From: Kalmusia sp. IMI 367209
Lineage: Eukaryota; Ascomycota; Dothideomycetes; Pleosporales; Didymosphaeriaceae
DNA: 64,000 bases
Direction: 5' to 3'
Assembly (NCBI GenBank): GCA_027946365.1
Contig: JAPEUQ010000003.1
Coordinates: forward strand, 3,844,001 to 3,908,000
Below, one piece after another: positions 12,273 through 22,777 of this stretch. Position numbers and translations under genes: made by a program. The notes beneath the pieces are model-generated. The model saw only the letters and a program-made list of their open reading frames with translations, ran no database searches and was not told where the DNA came from. Every line of letters begins with the position of its first letter. Position 1 is the first letter of the stretch.

Positions 12273-14069
12273 ATGTCCTTCGGATTCTCACCAACCGATT
12301 TCATAACACTCATCAATCTCACAAGACGAACATATAAAGGATGGAGTGCTGCCTGCGGTGAATACGGAGAAATAAGTAGCACCCTTTTCAGCTTCCAGGT
12401 CGTGCTTAAGCGAGTCCATCGACATGTGGAACAACCTGACGATGAAAGCGCAGCATCATTTCTTCAGGCTCCGGGCACATTGCGCGAGGATTTAGGGACC
12501 ATTCTTCGAACAAGCAACAAGACAATTGGCGAGCTACGAACCATCGTGCAAAAGTACCCTAGCCTCAATACAGATCGCAAATCCAATTGGGAACGCATTC
12601 GCCTTGGCTGCAAGAATCTTGATGGCTTGCAGATTCGGTTGTCGCGCGATCTAAATCTCATCTCAACGCTTCTCTTAGATGAAGTCCTCCAGTCGATAGA
12701 TCTATGTCGACACGATGTCAGCAATATCTCCAACACGATCAAAGGAGGAGTTCCTGTGGCTCTTGAAAATATGGTAGAAAACAAAGCTGCTGATTCAAAG
12801 AGCATGAGTACCGCATTCACAACATATGAACATGACAGCATGGAAGTATGGAGAGAACTCCGGCGTGAGATGATCAGCCTAGGGTTCAAGAGTGACGACG
12901 TCCGTGCCAACAAAGATGGTCTGCTGGCATTTGCGCGCTCTATATCTGGGGATGCGGATGATCAGTCAGGACAAGCAAACATTGTTGCACGTGGATTAGA
13001 CAAAGGATTGCCTCCTTCGAAGACGATGATGAGTCAGGGTGCTACCCTCACTGGCCTAGACCAACCTCAGCCACCTTCAGTTCTTACACCCAAACAGAAG
13101 ACTGCTCCTAGTGTTGAGAGAAAAGCCGTGCCTTTGCGACAAAAATTGAGGAAAGAACAGCGTAGAGTACCGATGAACGACCTGGATCCTGAGATCAACA
13201 ATAACACGCAGTGGGCCCCTATCAACCAATCTGCAAGCCAGCAATCTAGAGTGTTCCAAACGCCACCGGCGCATCAACCGAAAAATCATAAGGAATCTGC
13301 CGAGAAGCGAGCTACCTCAACTGAATACCTTCCGCGAAACAATGGAGGCGTAGGCGGGAGCCCCTTCATTCAAACCGGGAACCCCTACGTTCAACGGTCA
13401 ACAAAAGACAACGTACCATCTGAACATACAGGCGAGAGATACGGAAGAAAAACAGGCCGTGCTGAAGGCCCGATCCTACCAAAAAACCCCGAATGTACAG
13501 TTGAGCAACAGTCCGCTACAAAAAATGTTACGCAGCTGTGTCTGTCCTACACACCGATTTCACTCAAGGAACAATCACCCATGCTCATTCACCTCAATCT
13601 TCCGCTTGGCTGGCAAGTCCATATAGCCCCGAAAACATGGAAAGTGACGTTTCAGGATCTCTTCGCAAACGAAGATGAACCCATGTATCTAGATCTCCCC
13701 CCGAGAGTCCTATCTGATATCACCGCTACACCAGCCGGCTGGGCCAAACAAATTTCGGAACAGGGTCGCTTAAGCTGGCGAACGTGGGATAATGGCAGTG
13801 GTGAGATTTATGTGCGCTACACTTTTCCTTCAACAATAGACGATGAAGTACAGTATCGATTACTTGACAAAAAGTGGGGTAGGACTCACCACGATACGAA
13901 ACACAGTTTGGAAGATGCCAATGGGTGCTTTAGAGTCGATGGAAACTTCTTCATCGACTTTACGATCGAGAATCGGTGCCAAGTTTTGGAGTGGACATGG
14001 GAAATGGAACGGGCTAATCCGCGCTTATTAGATGGACTGAGGGACTGGGCGGCGATGAGGCAGTCATAA
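12273..14069 (+). CDS. SesA/STAND-type N-terminal domain protein, unknown function
   Basis: A single-exon ORF of 598 aa from the ATG at 12273 (MSFGFSPTDF). The first 230 residues are a helical domain of the kind at the N-terminus of fungal NLR/STAND and heterokaryon-incompatibility-related proteins (the MSFGFS-x-x-DF opening is typical), but no NACHT or NB-ARC ATPase follows. The middle (about 240-420) is low-complexity, rich in Pro, Gln, Ser and Asn, and probably disordered. The C-terminus (about 430-598) is a compact domain with several Trp and aromatic residues, around a PLGWQVHIAPKTWKVTF segment, which I do not recognise. It may act in signalling or self-recognition; that is inference only. 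Confidence 0.75.
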   Translation: MSFGFSPTDFITLINLTRRTYKGWSAACGEYGEISSTLFSFQVVLKRVHRHVEQPDDESAASFLQAPGTLREDLGTILRTSNKTIGELRTIVQKYPSLNTDRKSNWERIRLGCKNLDGLQIRLSRDLNLISTLLLDEVLQSIDLCRHDVSNISNTIKGGVPVALENMVENKAADSKSMSTAFTTYEHDSMEVWRELRREMISLGFKSDDVRANKDGLLAFARSISGDADDQSGQANIVARGLDKGLPPSKTMMSQGATLTGLDQPQPPSVLTPKQKTAPSVERKAVPLRQKLRKEQRRVPMNDLDPEINNNTQWAPINQSASQQSRVFQTPPAHQPKNHKESAEKRATSTEYLPRNNGGVGGSPFIQTGNPYVQRSTKDNVPSEHTGERYGRKTGRAEGPILPKNPECTVEQQSATKNVTQLCLSYTPISLKEQSPMLIHLNLPLGWQVHIAPKTWKVTFQDLFANEDEPMYLDLPPRVLSDITATPAGWAKQISEQGRLSWRTWDNGSGEIYVRYTFPSTIDDEVQYRLLDKKWGRTHHDTKHSLEDANGCFRVDGNFFIDFTIENRCQVLEWTWEMERANPRLLDGLRDWAAMRQS

Positions 14070-14798
14070 CTATATGTTGGAGGCTTACGAAAATGACATA
14101 TATCTCCGTTTTTGGTGTGAATAGCGGAAGAAGATAGCTTCAAGGTGCCAGGAGAACAAAAGAAGCATAAAAGAAAGTCCTAGAAATCAAGGGAGAATGT
14201 TGGGAGCAACATTTCCCGAACAACTAGTCCATCATGCCTAAACTTCACGATCTCAGAATTCTGAGAGCTCGACTCTTGTCCATGGTGGAGTAAACGCCAC
14301 TATGAATCGTGTTTGCGCTAGACCGGAAGAGGCTACCCGTCCGCTCCACAAATGTTACCGAGAGGAATGCCCCACCATCCCACCTTGCTAGTCATCGTTC
14401 GTCCTGCAGTTGCGCCCTTGCGGTTCTAAAAAGTCAACAATCATAAGTGGATGGGCGGCTTGAAGAGCGATCGTCCTTTCTACTGTTAAGCTCTCAGATA
14501 TCACCTGGTCACCCATTCCTGGCCATGTGAACTGCTTCAATAAGTCCTCAGTTTGCACGTCTGGAAGTGTAGCGCTAGATTGCTCATATATCGGTTACTA
14601 CAAGCCACCTGGCACTGCGTATGCATATGAGCCGCACTGCATCTGCACCAGGATATTTCAGCGAAGCGACATCCTTGTGCTCCCAATAAAAAGTTCGTCA
14701 TCACCCACATGTCTCTATTTCTTTTCTCACATCCACAGCTACATCCAGCCCCATTACCATACAGCCCACCACTTCCATTTTATATTTGCTCTGTCAAT
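14070..14798. other. intergenic / 5' leader
   Basis: Intergenic DNA followed by a CT-rich leader (14700-14790) before the DUF3605 start. An open frame reaches upstream of the chosen ATG, but its residues do not fit the family. Confidence 0.45.
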
Positions 14799-15495
14799 AT
14801 GGCGTCACATGCAATAGATGTTGAATCGCAACCCCAAACCTTCCAATCAGCATGGACTGCCAACCCTGACCCCACCGCCCTCCCCTTTCCCCGCGACAAC
14901 CCGCCTTTTGCCCTCACTCCAGTTGACTGGCACCAGCTCAGCATCACCGACGCGGAGTTCACCCCGCACACCTGGGAAGACATCCACCACCTCATCAGCA
15001 CGGGCCAGCTCGATGAGCTCAAGCGTTGGCCCTCTTTTCTCAAAGCATACCTCGCATGGACCACACACGTCAAAGCAAAATACGGAAGCGCAACCCAATA
15101 CCTCCTCCAGCAACGTCTATTTTGGGAGCCATTGAATAAAGAAGGCGCTTTTGTGTTCGAGCTCGCAAGCGAAGTGCCGTTTGCAGATGAGAAGGACATC
15201 AAGATCATCAAGAACGATTGGACGTATGCGGTGACGGAGGACATTAGCCATATCGTGGTGTGGAGCAAAAAGCCTTTGCCGGTTGATAGGGCGGGGCGTT
15301 GACGAAGGAGGGAGGGCAATTGTCGAGGCCTTTGTGAAGAGGGAGTTCAGAGGAAAGGCGGGGGAGGAAGTCGAGGGGTCGAAGGTGCAGTGGTTCAAGA
15401 ATACAACGATTCTGCAGAGTGTGAGAGCGCTAGAGCATATTCATGTGTTGGTTAGGGGAGTTGAGGAGGAGGTTCTAAGCCAGTGGAAGAACTAA
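14799..15495 (+). pseudogene. DUF3605 (N-acetylglucosamine-induced protein 1-like), one frameshift
   Basis: The frame from ATG 14799 gives a DUF3605 protein: VDWHQLSITDAEFTPHTWED, a Leu-rich helix, YGSATQYLLQQRLFW, and the conserved NDWTYAV / HIVVWSKKPLP block. It hits a stop at 15300-15302. The family C-terminus (a VEAFVKREF helix, then VQWFKNTTILQSVRALEHIHVLV) continues one base out of register up to 15495. Removing one G from the G4 run at 15293-15296 restores 231 aa. No splice sites explain the shift, so it is either a very recent lesion or a homopolymer assembly error. The family is linked to GlcNAc response in yeasts; its biochemical role is unknown. Confidence 0.85.
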
Positions 15496-15776
15496 GGGGG
15501 TTATGGGAGGTGTAGGCATAGATGTCCGCAGCCGATAGAAAATGAGTTCAAGACGAATGCAAGAGCACGTAGTAACTTATATGGCAAGTACTATGAATGT
15601 GTATAGGAAGATACTTGATTGAAATATCAGTATAACATACATGATGGGCGAAGTGGACTTGATACTTATATGGCTATATTGGATTCTGAAATAGCACCCT
15701 TCAACTAACAAGCTTACTACCTGCAATATAATGACCGTGAATGATCACGCTAGATAATAATAAAGACACCATGCAC

Positions 15777-17507
15777 CTATGCCTTGTTGCTTCCCCTACT
15801 GAGCACCACTAGAGCTGTTGTTAAAATGAGAGTCAGACCGCCCGAAGTGATGATGAGGATATAGCTCTTGGCCATGCTGTGCAAAATTGCGTGAACGACT
15901 TGGTTCCGTGTCTCTTGGTTTAGGTGCTGTAAGTAGTCTTTCCCAACACCGGACACAATACTCAGCAACGGTGCATCTGGAGGTAATATCACAGCTAATG
16001 CGATCTTTGCGCGGTTAAGAAATACCGAGTTGGCGATACTGAGCGTGATGGCTGGCGCTGCAAGCTGGGCCCAAGTGATAAGACCAACAGCTGCTGGAAT
16101 CTGAGCTGAACTCACAGATTCCTGCGCGGCATTGAATGGCATCTGAATATATGCACCAGTGCCGCTCCCGATCAAAATGCTGTAGCCATATATCTTTGCA
16201 GGGGATGTGTGTTCATCGACGGTGTACATAAGTGCTCCGCCAGCGAGGACGAGAGCACCGCCATAGAAGAACCATGGCATCCAGTGGCCGCGTGAGCTAA
16301 CAACTGCACCGCAAACCATCACGGTGCCAACCATGAAAACTATGAATGGGAGTAGGTGAACTCCTGCCATGAGTGGTGACTCATCACGGACGTACTGAAA
16401 GCTTTGCATCAAGGTCAGTCTCGGTTCGAGAGGATAGACTGTGGGAGCTAGCTTACTATAACGGAATAAAGTAACAAGGAAGAAAACAAGACGTTGATGA
16501 GCACGTCTCGTTGAAAAATATTATAAGTACGTTCAGCTTCTTCACCATGGACATTGGGAAAACCGGTTGTTCTACCAACGGCACGAAGACTTGTTGTATG
16601 ACAAAGATGAACAGTAAGACTCCGAACACAATGAACAGAGCGATGATTTGTCCTGAAGGCCAGGGATAGATAAGACCGCCGAAGTTGATGGCTAGTATGA
16701 GGGCAGTTGTGGTACCTGCTAGCAGTATGAAACCAAGCCAGTCAATGTTTAGTAACCGGGCTGCAACGCTCATTCCTGGGCGAGGATCTTTTGACGGAAT
16801 GAGGAATAGATAGACGGGTGCAAATAAGGCGCCGATGAACAGATTGATATAGAACCCAAATCGCCACGTTGCACTTGATTCCGCAAAGGCGCCTCCGATC
16901 ACTGGTCCGAGGACGGTGCCTAAGCCCCACGTAAGGCCAGGAATTCCCATGTATAGAGCGCGTTCTTGTTCAGTTGTGGTGAGCGAGAGTAACGTAAGGA
17001 CACCAGTATACATGCCACTACCGCCAATGCCGCATATTGTTCGCCCAGCGATAAGGCTTTCGATGTCCGGAGCGGCGCCACAAAGCGCTGATCCAGCCTC
17101 GAAGATGATAATGCATGTGATGAATACCAATTTCGCGTCGAATTGGCCATATAGTTGGCCCCTAATTCTAGAGTTACCTTGAGGTGCATGAAAAGATGCA
17201 AAGGACTGTGCAAGGCTTACCATGAGAGAACAGTCGCGGCAGCACCCAGAAAAAATGCTACCGAATTGTATGCAAGTTTTTCGATTGAGTGGAAGTCTCG
17301 AACAAATGTTGCTTGAGTATCGGCCACGATGGTCCCATCCAGTCCCCAAAGGAATGTGACCGAAATCAAAGAAAGAACAACTAGGACCCATCTTACCCCG
17401 TGAACATCGCGAGGGGGTGCAGTATTTGTTGCATCTTCGCTCGATTTAGCATCTTTCGATGAATCCTCATGACTGATAGTGGGTTCCTGGAAGTTTTCCG
17501 TCGACAT
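15777..17507 (-). CDS. DHA2-family MFS drug/toxin exporter
   Basis: Exons 17507-17221, 17161-16457 and 16401-15777, with 59- and 55-bp introns (538 aa). An acidic cytosolic N-terminus of about 45 residues precedes some 14 hydrophobic segments, the DHA2 (H+ antiporter) layout of aflatoxin-efflux and Tri12-like pumps. The second-helix loop reads GQLYGQFDAKL (motif A position) and motif C reads GLGTVLGPVIGGAF. The conserved WRFGFYIN follows. It probably exports a small molecule across the plasma membrane. It is transcribed in the same direction as the NOS-like gene, whose stop is about 1.27 kb upstream of this start, which suggests export of that pathway's product or self-protection. Confidence 0.9.
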
Positions 17508-18780
17508 AACCGGTAAAATATGATAATGTACGACTTTGAGAGGATGACAAGAGATATTCGGACAATGCAAGGTAGGTATTTCAATGATGGGGTTGGGACA
17601 TAGGCGACAGTGTCAAAGCACGTTGCGCAGGTGGGGTCACGATGTAGATCACAAACTATTAGAATCAATCTACTGGGCCGAGAATTCGGCGTTATTCTGG
17701 AACGACAAAGGACCGAATCTTGCTGGTGATCGGGAGGCTTCTGCGATGATCATATGTGATACACTTGGTGATGCTAGCCGCAAACCCCTCCATTGTATGA
17801 AAGAAGCCCAGCCAATTTACAGAATGCACGCAATGTCTCTCTAGGTGAGGGTTTCATCGAAAGTATGGTAAAAATGCAGGATGTTATCTGACAAGAATAT
17901 TTCGCTCGATTAGACTGGACCATTAGAATCTCAAATCTCCTTTTTCGAGGCGTTTTCATGCGCAGATCAATTGCATGGAAATATCTAAAGCTTGATGGGG
18001 CTTGATATGATCTCCAGCGTACTTTCCCTTGCCAAGAGCTTTATTGGTCGCTAGATCTAGTATGATCTCCAAGAGAATTCTAAGAGTACCATTATGCTTC
18101 GAGTGGACTGCAGGTGGCCGAAGTGAGGCGATCCAATCAGATTTAAAGCCGATAGCGCCTGTCCAAATTATTGGAACTCACTTGATACCGCAGAATTTAA
18201 GTTTTGAACTCCCTGCTAGCGCCGAAAGTGAAAACGACATCACCATTTGGAGATGTTGTTCCGCTTTTCATTTTATTCACAGGTCCCAAAAAGCGAGCAC
18301 GCCGATTTATGTTCCTTGATGCCCAATATCTGTATCCAATCTACCGGTAGCCTTAGTCAGATTGAGGCATTTATGCGCTCGCCTAGCTGTAGGTTCGGGC
18401 CGTTCCATAATCCTTGTAGTCAACGTGCCAAAGCACGGAGAAAGCATCAATCTGTATTGCAATGAGCACCGACGGTGACAACTGCGGGATATGACATCCG
18501 CTACGATCAGTGCGATGATGTCAGGGCCGACGATCTCGTGAGCCGGTATGTATGACTTTGTCGCGTTATCAAATACTCATTATTGTTGCATGATACTTAT
18601 GCAAGCCCGTATGCAATATGTGGTACTCAAAGATCTCGTAGATGGCAAACTAAAAGACAATAGAGTGAAAGATGAAATTCGTGTACAATTTAATAAACAT
18701 AATATGGCGAGGAAGCTAAGCTCAACCTACAGCACTGTGCAATGTGGAAACATTAGGAACAATGAATGTAAGCAGGAGCT
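17508..18780. other. intergenic, MFS promoter / NOS 3' side
   Basis: No recognisable coding or RNA gene. The sequence near 18540-18780 becomes AT-richer, consistent with the NOS-like gene's 3' UTR. The short open frames (for example 18029-18319) lack family features. Confidence 0.45.
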
Positions 18781-21700
18781 TTATGCTGCTTGAAATACTT
18801 CCTCGATATACATATCGCCCAATGCCTTCTTTACATCCGTCCCCAGTAAAGCGCTTAGGTTTGATGCAAAGCTTTTCGCGGCTCGTGGGGGGACGCATAC
18901 GAATACGTAGCAGGACTCTTTGATCTTCGAAATAAGCAAGTCTCGGAATTTCGCGTCAAAAACATCGTCTTGCGCACGCCATTTGGATGGATTGCTGGGC
19001 GTCAAGGATAGGGTGTCCACAAGGCTCGAAGCAATCGCACCCTGAAGGGCATTGGAGATTACTCGGGCATCGTCTGCGCGGAATCCTACGAAAAGACTGA
19101 TTGGGCTCGATCCTAAGCTGCCATTGTTTGCAGTGGTGGAACATCCAAGCACTTGACGAGTGCGCTGTTGTAAAACGTATTTGAGAGGGGCGATTCCGGA
19201 TCCAGTGGTAAAGGCAATAATTGATTTCGATGCGTCTTGGACCATAGGAGCTATAGCTGTTCCAGTAAATCGAATGCGCAGCGTCGTTTTCGGTTTTGCA
19301 GAAGAAAGGAATATCGAGCTGAACCGTCCTTGTGGCTGACTTTTGATTAAAAACTCGAGGCTTACTCCACCATTTTTATTCGTATCTGAAGATGCTATTG
19401 AAAAGTTACGAGGTCTGCCGAGTGGCAAAGCGGCACAAATTGTCGAAGGGTCCAATATTGACCTTCTACAATTTCGAATCACTGCAGCAGACTTTATGAG
19501 TGGAGCGTGAAGCAAAGTCTCCTTTTCTTCTTTCGAGATCAAATATCTTGGTACCCAGCGCACATGTGTGAACGGCCGCTGGAGGTCGACAAAGTGCTCT
19601 AAAATCTCGCGGACTGTTCCTTGATATGACTGAATTTTGACTTTCTCGTTTCCAGCTAGCCCGAGATCCTTGAGGACCTTTTTGACGTCTGTTTTCCTGT
19701 TTGGTGTCATAACCTGCACGTGCGAAAACCCGGTGTACTTGGCATTGCCAATGTTCAGCACAAGACGCCGGATGTTTGGTGAAAGTAAAGTACATGACAC
19801 TATGGATGCGTCAGAGAACGTTTCTATGAAAGTAAAATTCTCGGGAGAGGGGTCTGATGTATTGAAATCCAAACTCTCGGGTGAAGAGCCGACTAGGCTC
19901 ATTGAGACATCATTGAGCCATGTCTCCAGTTGACTCCATGGCGGGTTCTCGAGTGCGGTATCGCCTTTGAAGTAGTCCGGAACCAGAAATTGGACCTCTT
20001 GATCGATTAGTAGACCATTTAGCTTCTTTGCAGCCCCGTTGTACGAATCTGAGTAAGTTGAATCACCGTTTCCGAATATAGCGCACCGAAACCCTGCGGA
20101 CATGTTCGCTTTTTCGAGAGATCTTGCAAATTCTTGCCCGTTGGTCGGAATATCGCCATGTCCCGAAGAACTCACGATAAGAAGGATGACGTCTGTACTT
20201 GTCAACTTCTGAAGATAGAGAGAATTTAGCGGCTCGACCGTAGCGACTGAAAACTGCTGCGAGTCCCCCAATCGACGTTTCAGGCAGAACTCGGCTCTTC
20301 GTGCAAGTTTTAGGGCAGTCACACCGGCGCTGCAATAGCAAATATATATCCTTCTCTTTTTTTCTTCCGGGAGAGTAGAATTGATGCTTGATGGCGGACA
20401 AACTTCTTCCTGGAATCCTAATTTGCGCTGCGTTCTTCGCTTCCAGTGTTTGATCGGATCTTGAACGTGTCTTGCAATGAGCGGTTTTGGTTGATAGTTT
20501 GGAGATCCGCCTCGATGCCACAAAGGAATGATAGAGCCCTGCGGAGGAGCAAGCCAGTACGGATCTGCCGGTAGGCGAAACCCGAACTTACGGAAGTGCT
20601 CATCATCAAAGCTGCAGTACATTGCTGAAGCAGTCAGCGTGTCGGATATTCTGACATTCGAATGCTGAAAAGAATAAGATACTGCAAAATTCAGCTCTGA
20701 TTGTGCGTTGGACTGTACATTCTTTAGCCAAAGACACAAAATCAGGTACACAAGTCCGCAGCCGTGAACACCGGCCGGAATGGTTCCAACATCCGGCACA
20801 CAGAGGCAACTCACATTACATATAACCCGGCCTTGGTGTATGTGTACGGTAAGGGAGTCGTTACAACTTACCAGAAGACGGAGTTTTTCTGACTCCTGCA
20901 CTTCGTCCAGTTCTTCTATAGAGCCTACCCATCCTAGGCACTCGACCAGGGATGGTAAGGCGTTATACCTTTGCTGGTCTGCAAGATCACGAACTCCTAT
21001 TTCAGCATCCATAAACCATCCAACGAAAGGAGTTGCTGTATACTGAACACCTCCAACATCGAATCCTAATCGGCTCAAGGCAGGAGCAGGAACCCATTTC
21101 AACCCTAGCTTATCAAAAGCGAGGCTAAATTTTGGGTGTGTTATGTTGACTAGGGGAAATAGATTCTTAGGGAGCTCGGTGATTGCGGGGATGTCATCCT
21201 CAGCCATCGTAACAATAGGAAGGAGGTCCCACTTTGTCCGAAAGACTGGTGGGTTCCATCCTAGCTCGATGATATCTTTAGTAAGCTTTACGTTTAAAGG
21301 ATCACCTAGAATAGTCCCATCGTTTTGTTCGTACTGGGGATCTCAACATCGTGTCTATGACGTGGAGGAATGTACTTACACCTGCAAATGAAAGCAATTG
21401 CATATTCCATATCATAGGGCCTGATCGGCTAATACTGCGAGGGGGGAACACAAAGACTAGACTTGCATTAGAGTCTTGAAGATTCCAATGGAACCAAAAA
21501 AAACCTGACCTGTCGGAAGAATGTCTCCATTATTGAACGCTATCTGAAGCTCATTCACAAGCGCAGTTCCCATTTGCACGCTAGAGCGGATTCCACGTAG
21601 ATCACATAGCCTTCCGAGGTCAGTAATAATTCATGATGATGAGTGTCCCTACGTACCTTAAATCTTCATATTGAGAGCGCATTATACACCTTCTGGAATG

Positions 21701-21979
21701 TTTCCATGCAAGGCGAATTCCGTGTTCGAGTTCGATTCTGGTTTGACACCATCGGCCCCCAGCGCGCTCGTCTTTGGCAAGTGCAGCATTTGGCTCTGTC
21801 GTCATTTCACTGGAGTTCGCCTCAATCTCTTGAAGGACCTCAGTCATCCTGCGTTGAAGCGCGGTATCAGATTCAATAACTCCATCTCGACGTAGCTGCC
21901 GTAAAAAATCTATTGCTTCTTCACGAATGATCGATACAGGTCGATTCTGTCCAACACGCGGCTCTGCAGAATGAATCAT
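18781..21979 (-). CDS. nitric-oxide-synthase-like protein (oxygenase + FMN/FAD/NADPH reductase)
   Basis: Exons by eye: 21979-21657, 21610-21510, 21456-21382, 21341-20872, 20712-18781; phases are consistent and give 966 aa. Residues 75-400 form a NOS oxygenase domain: haem-thiolate box AWKHSRRCIMRSQ (Cys98), PPRS...WNMQLLSFA, LKWVPAPALS, and the substrate/pterin box PFVGWFMDAEIGVRD with Trp275, Glu280 (the arginine-guanidinium Glu of animal NOS) and Arg284, then DPYWLAPPQGSIIP. A short basic linker (WKRRTQRK, 413-420) sits where animal NOS binds calmodulin. A flavodoxin domain (443-590; SSSGHGDIPTNGQEF, FGNGDSTY), an FAD domain (RNFSIASS, 758-765) and an NADPH domain (GSGIAPL, 827-833) follow. 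The NADPH-domain CGD box reads CVP. The start is the first in-frame ATG fitting the family and could lie upstream. Expected reaction: NADPH/O2-dependent oxidation of L-arginine or a related guanidine to give NO and citrulline, probably cytosolic. Confidence 0.9.
20713..20871 (-). other. stopless 159-bp intron in the NOS-like gene
   Basis: The minus strand has a strong donor (CTG|gtaagttg) and an acceptor (gtacag|TCC). Splicing joins LRLL to SNAQSELNFAV, which matches NOS alignment. The segment is a multiple of three with no stop, so an ORF caller reads through and adds 53 residues (VSCNDSLTV...) that fit no NOS. Retention would insert a Cys-rich loop in the haem domain. Confidence 0.7.
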
Positions 21980-22777
21980 ACGACTACCTTCGCAGAACCG
22001 AGCCGTGCATCCTGTAGGTTGAAGAATGGAATAATGAGAAGTGATTGCTTGAACCCCCCTTTACTTCTGCATTCAAAGTTGAAGCATCGTACTTTGGAGT
22101 ATTGTGTGCCATGTCGTGTAGGGGTCAAAACATGAGAAAGCAATTTAAGAATTGGAGTGTTATCGATCGGTGCATATGTTACACGGTAATAGAAAGGATC
22201 AGTCATCGCTGCGAAAGTGCTTTAGTAAGGATCAACTTCTACCTCCTGAGGAGTTTTCCAGTGCCTACACTACCTGTCACATTGGTCTTCCCCAAAGCAG
22301 GCCTGACTTCCGGTGCATTCTGGCATGTCACGCACAGACTCATGCGAATGCCGAGTCACGGCCAGAATGAAGCAGCCCAACGTCCCTGGATCCCACCATC
22401 TTGCATGTCTAGTATTGGGCCAATCTATGCCTTGCACTAGCTTCGGAGAGTACTCCGGTGTAGGGCCGATATCGTTTACGATTCATGTCCGGATGGATGT
22501 TCATCCTGAACTACTGATGCCGATCGTGAAGCGAGTTCGAGGCTTATCGATCGAATGCGAGCGGGCAAACGAACGTCATTCCTGATTATAATTTACAAAT
22601 ACTTTCTATACTTCTGATAGAAGCATATCGACAATTGCGTACGAGCGTAATGAATAGAACATGTGTGAAAATATCGATTGTGATGAGAATTCGCGATGCC
22701 CGCAAGCAACCTCTATCGATAATCTTGACAGCCATAGACAGCCATATGAACAGATGACCATTCAGTAGTAGAGTCAC
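21980..22777. other. intergenic, NOS-like promoter
   Basis: About 800 bp between the copper-oxidase-like stop and the NOS-like start, both on the minus strand. No coding or RNA feature was recognised; it probably holds the NOS-like gene's own promoter. Confidence 0.5.

Noticed and set aside
18781..21207. Reading this as a plain P450 reductase or sulfite-reductase-like flavoprotein
   Set aside because: The first part carries the NOS-specific GW-x-M-x-x-EIG-x-RD box, and upstream exons supply the haem-thiolate box; P450 reductases have neither.
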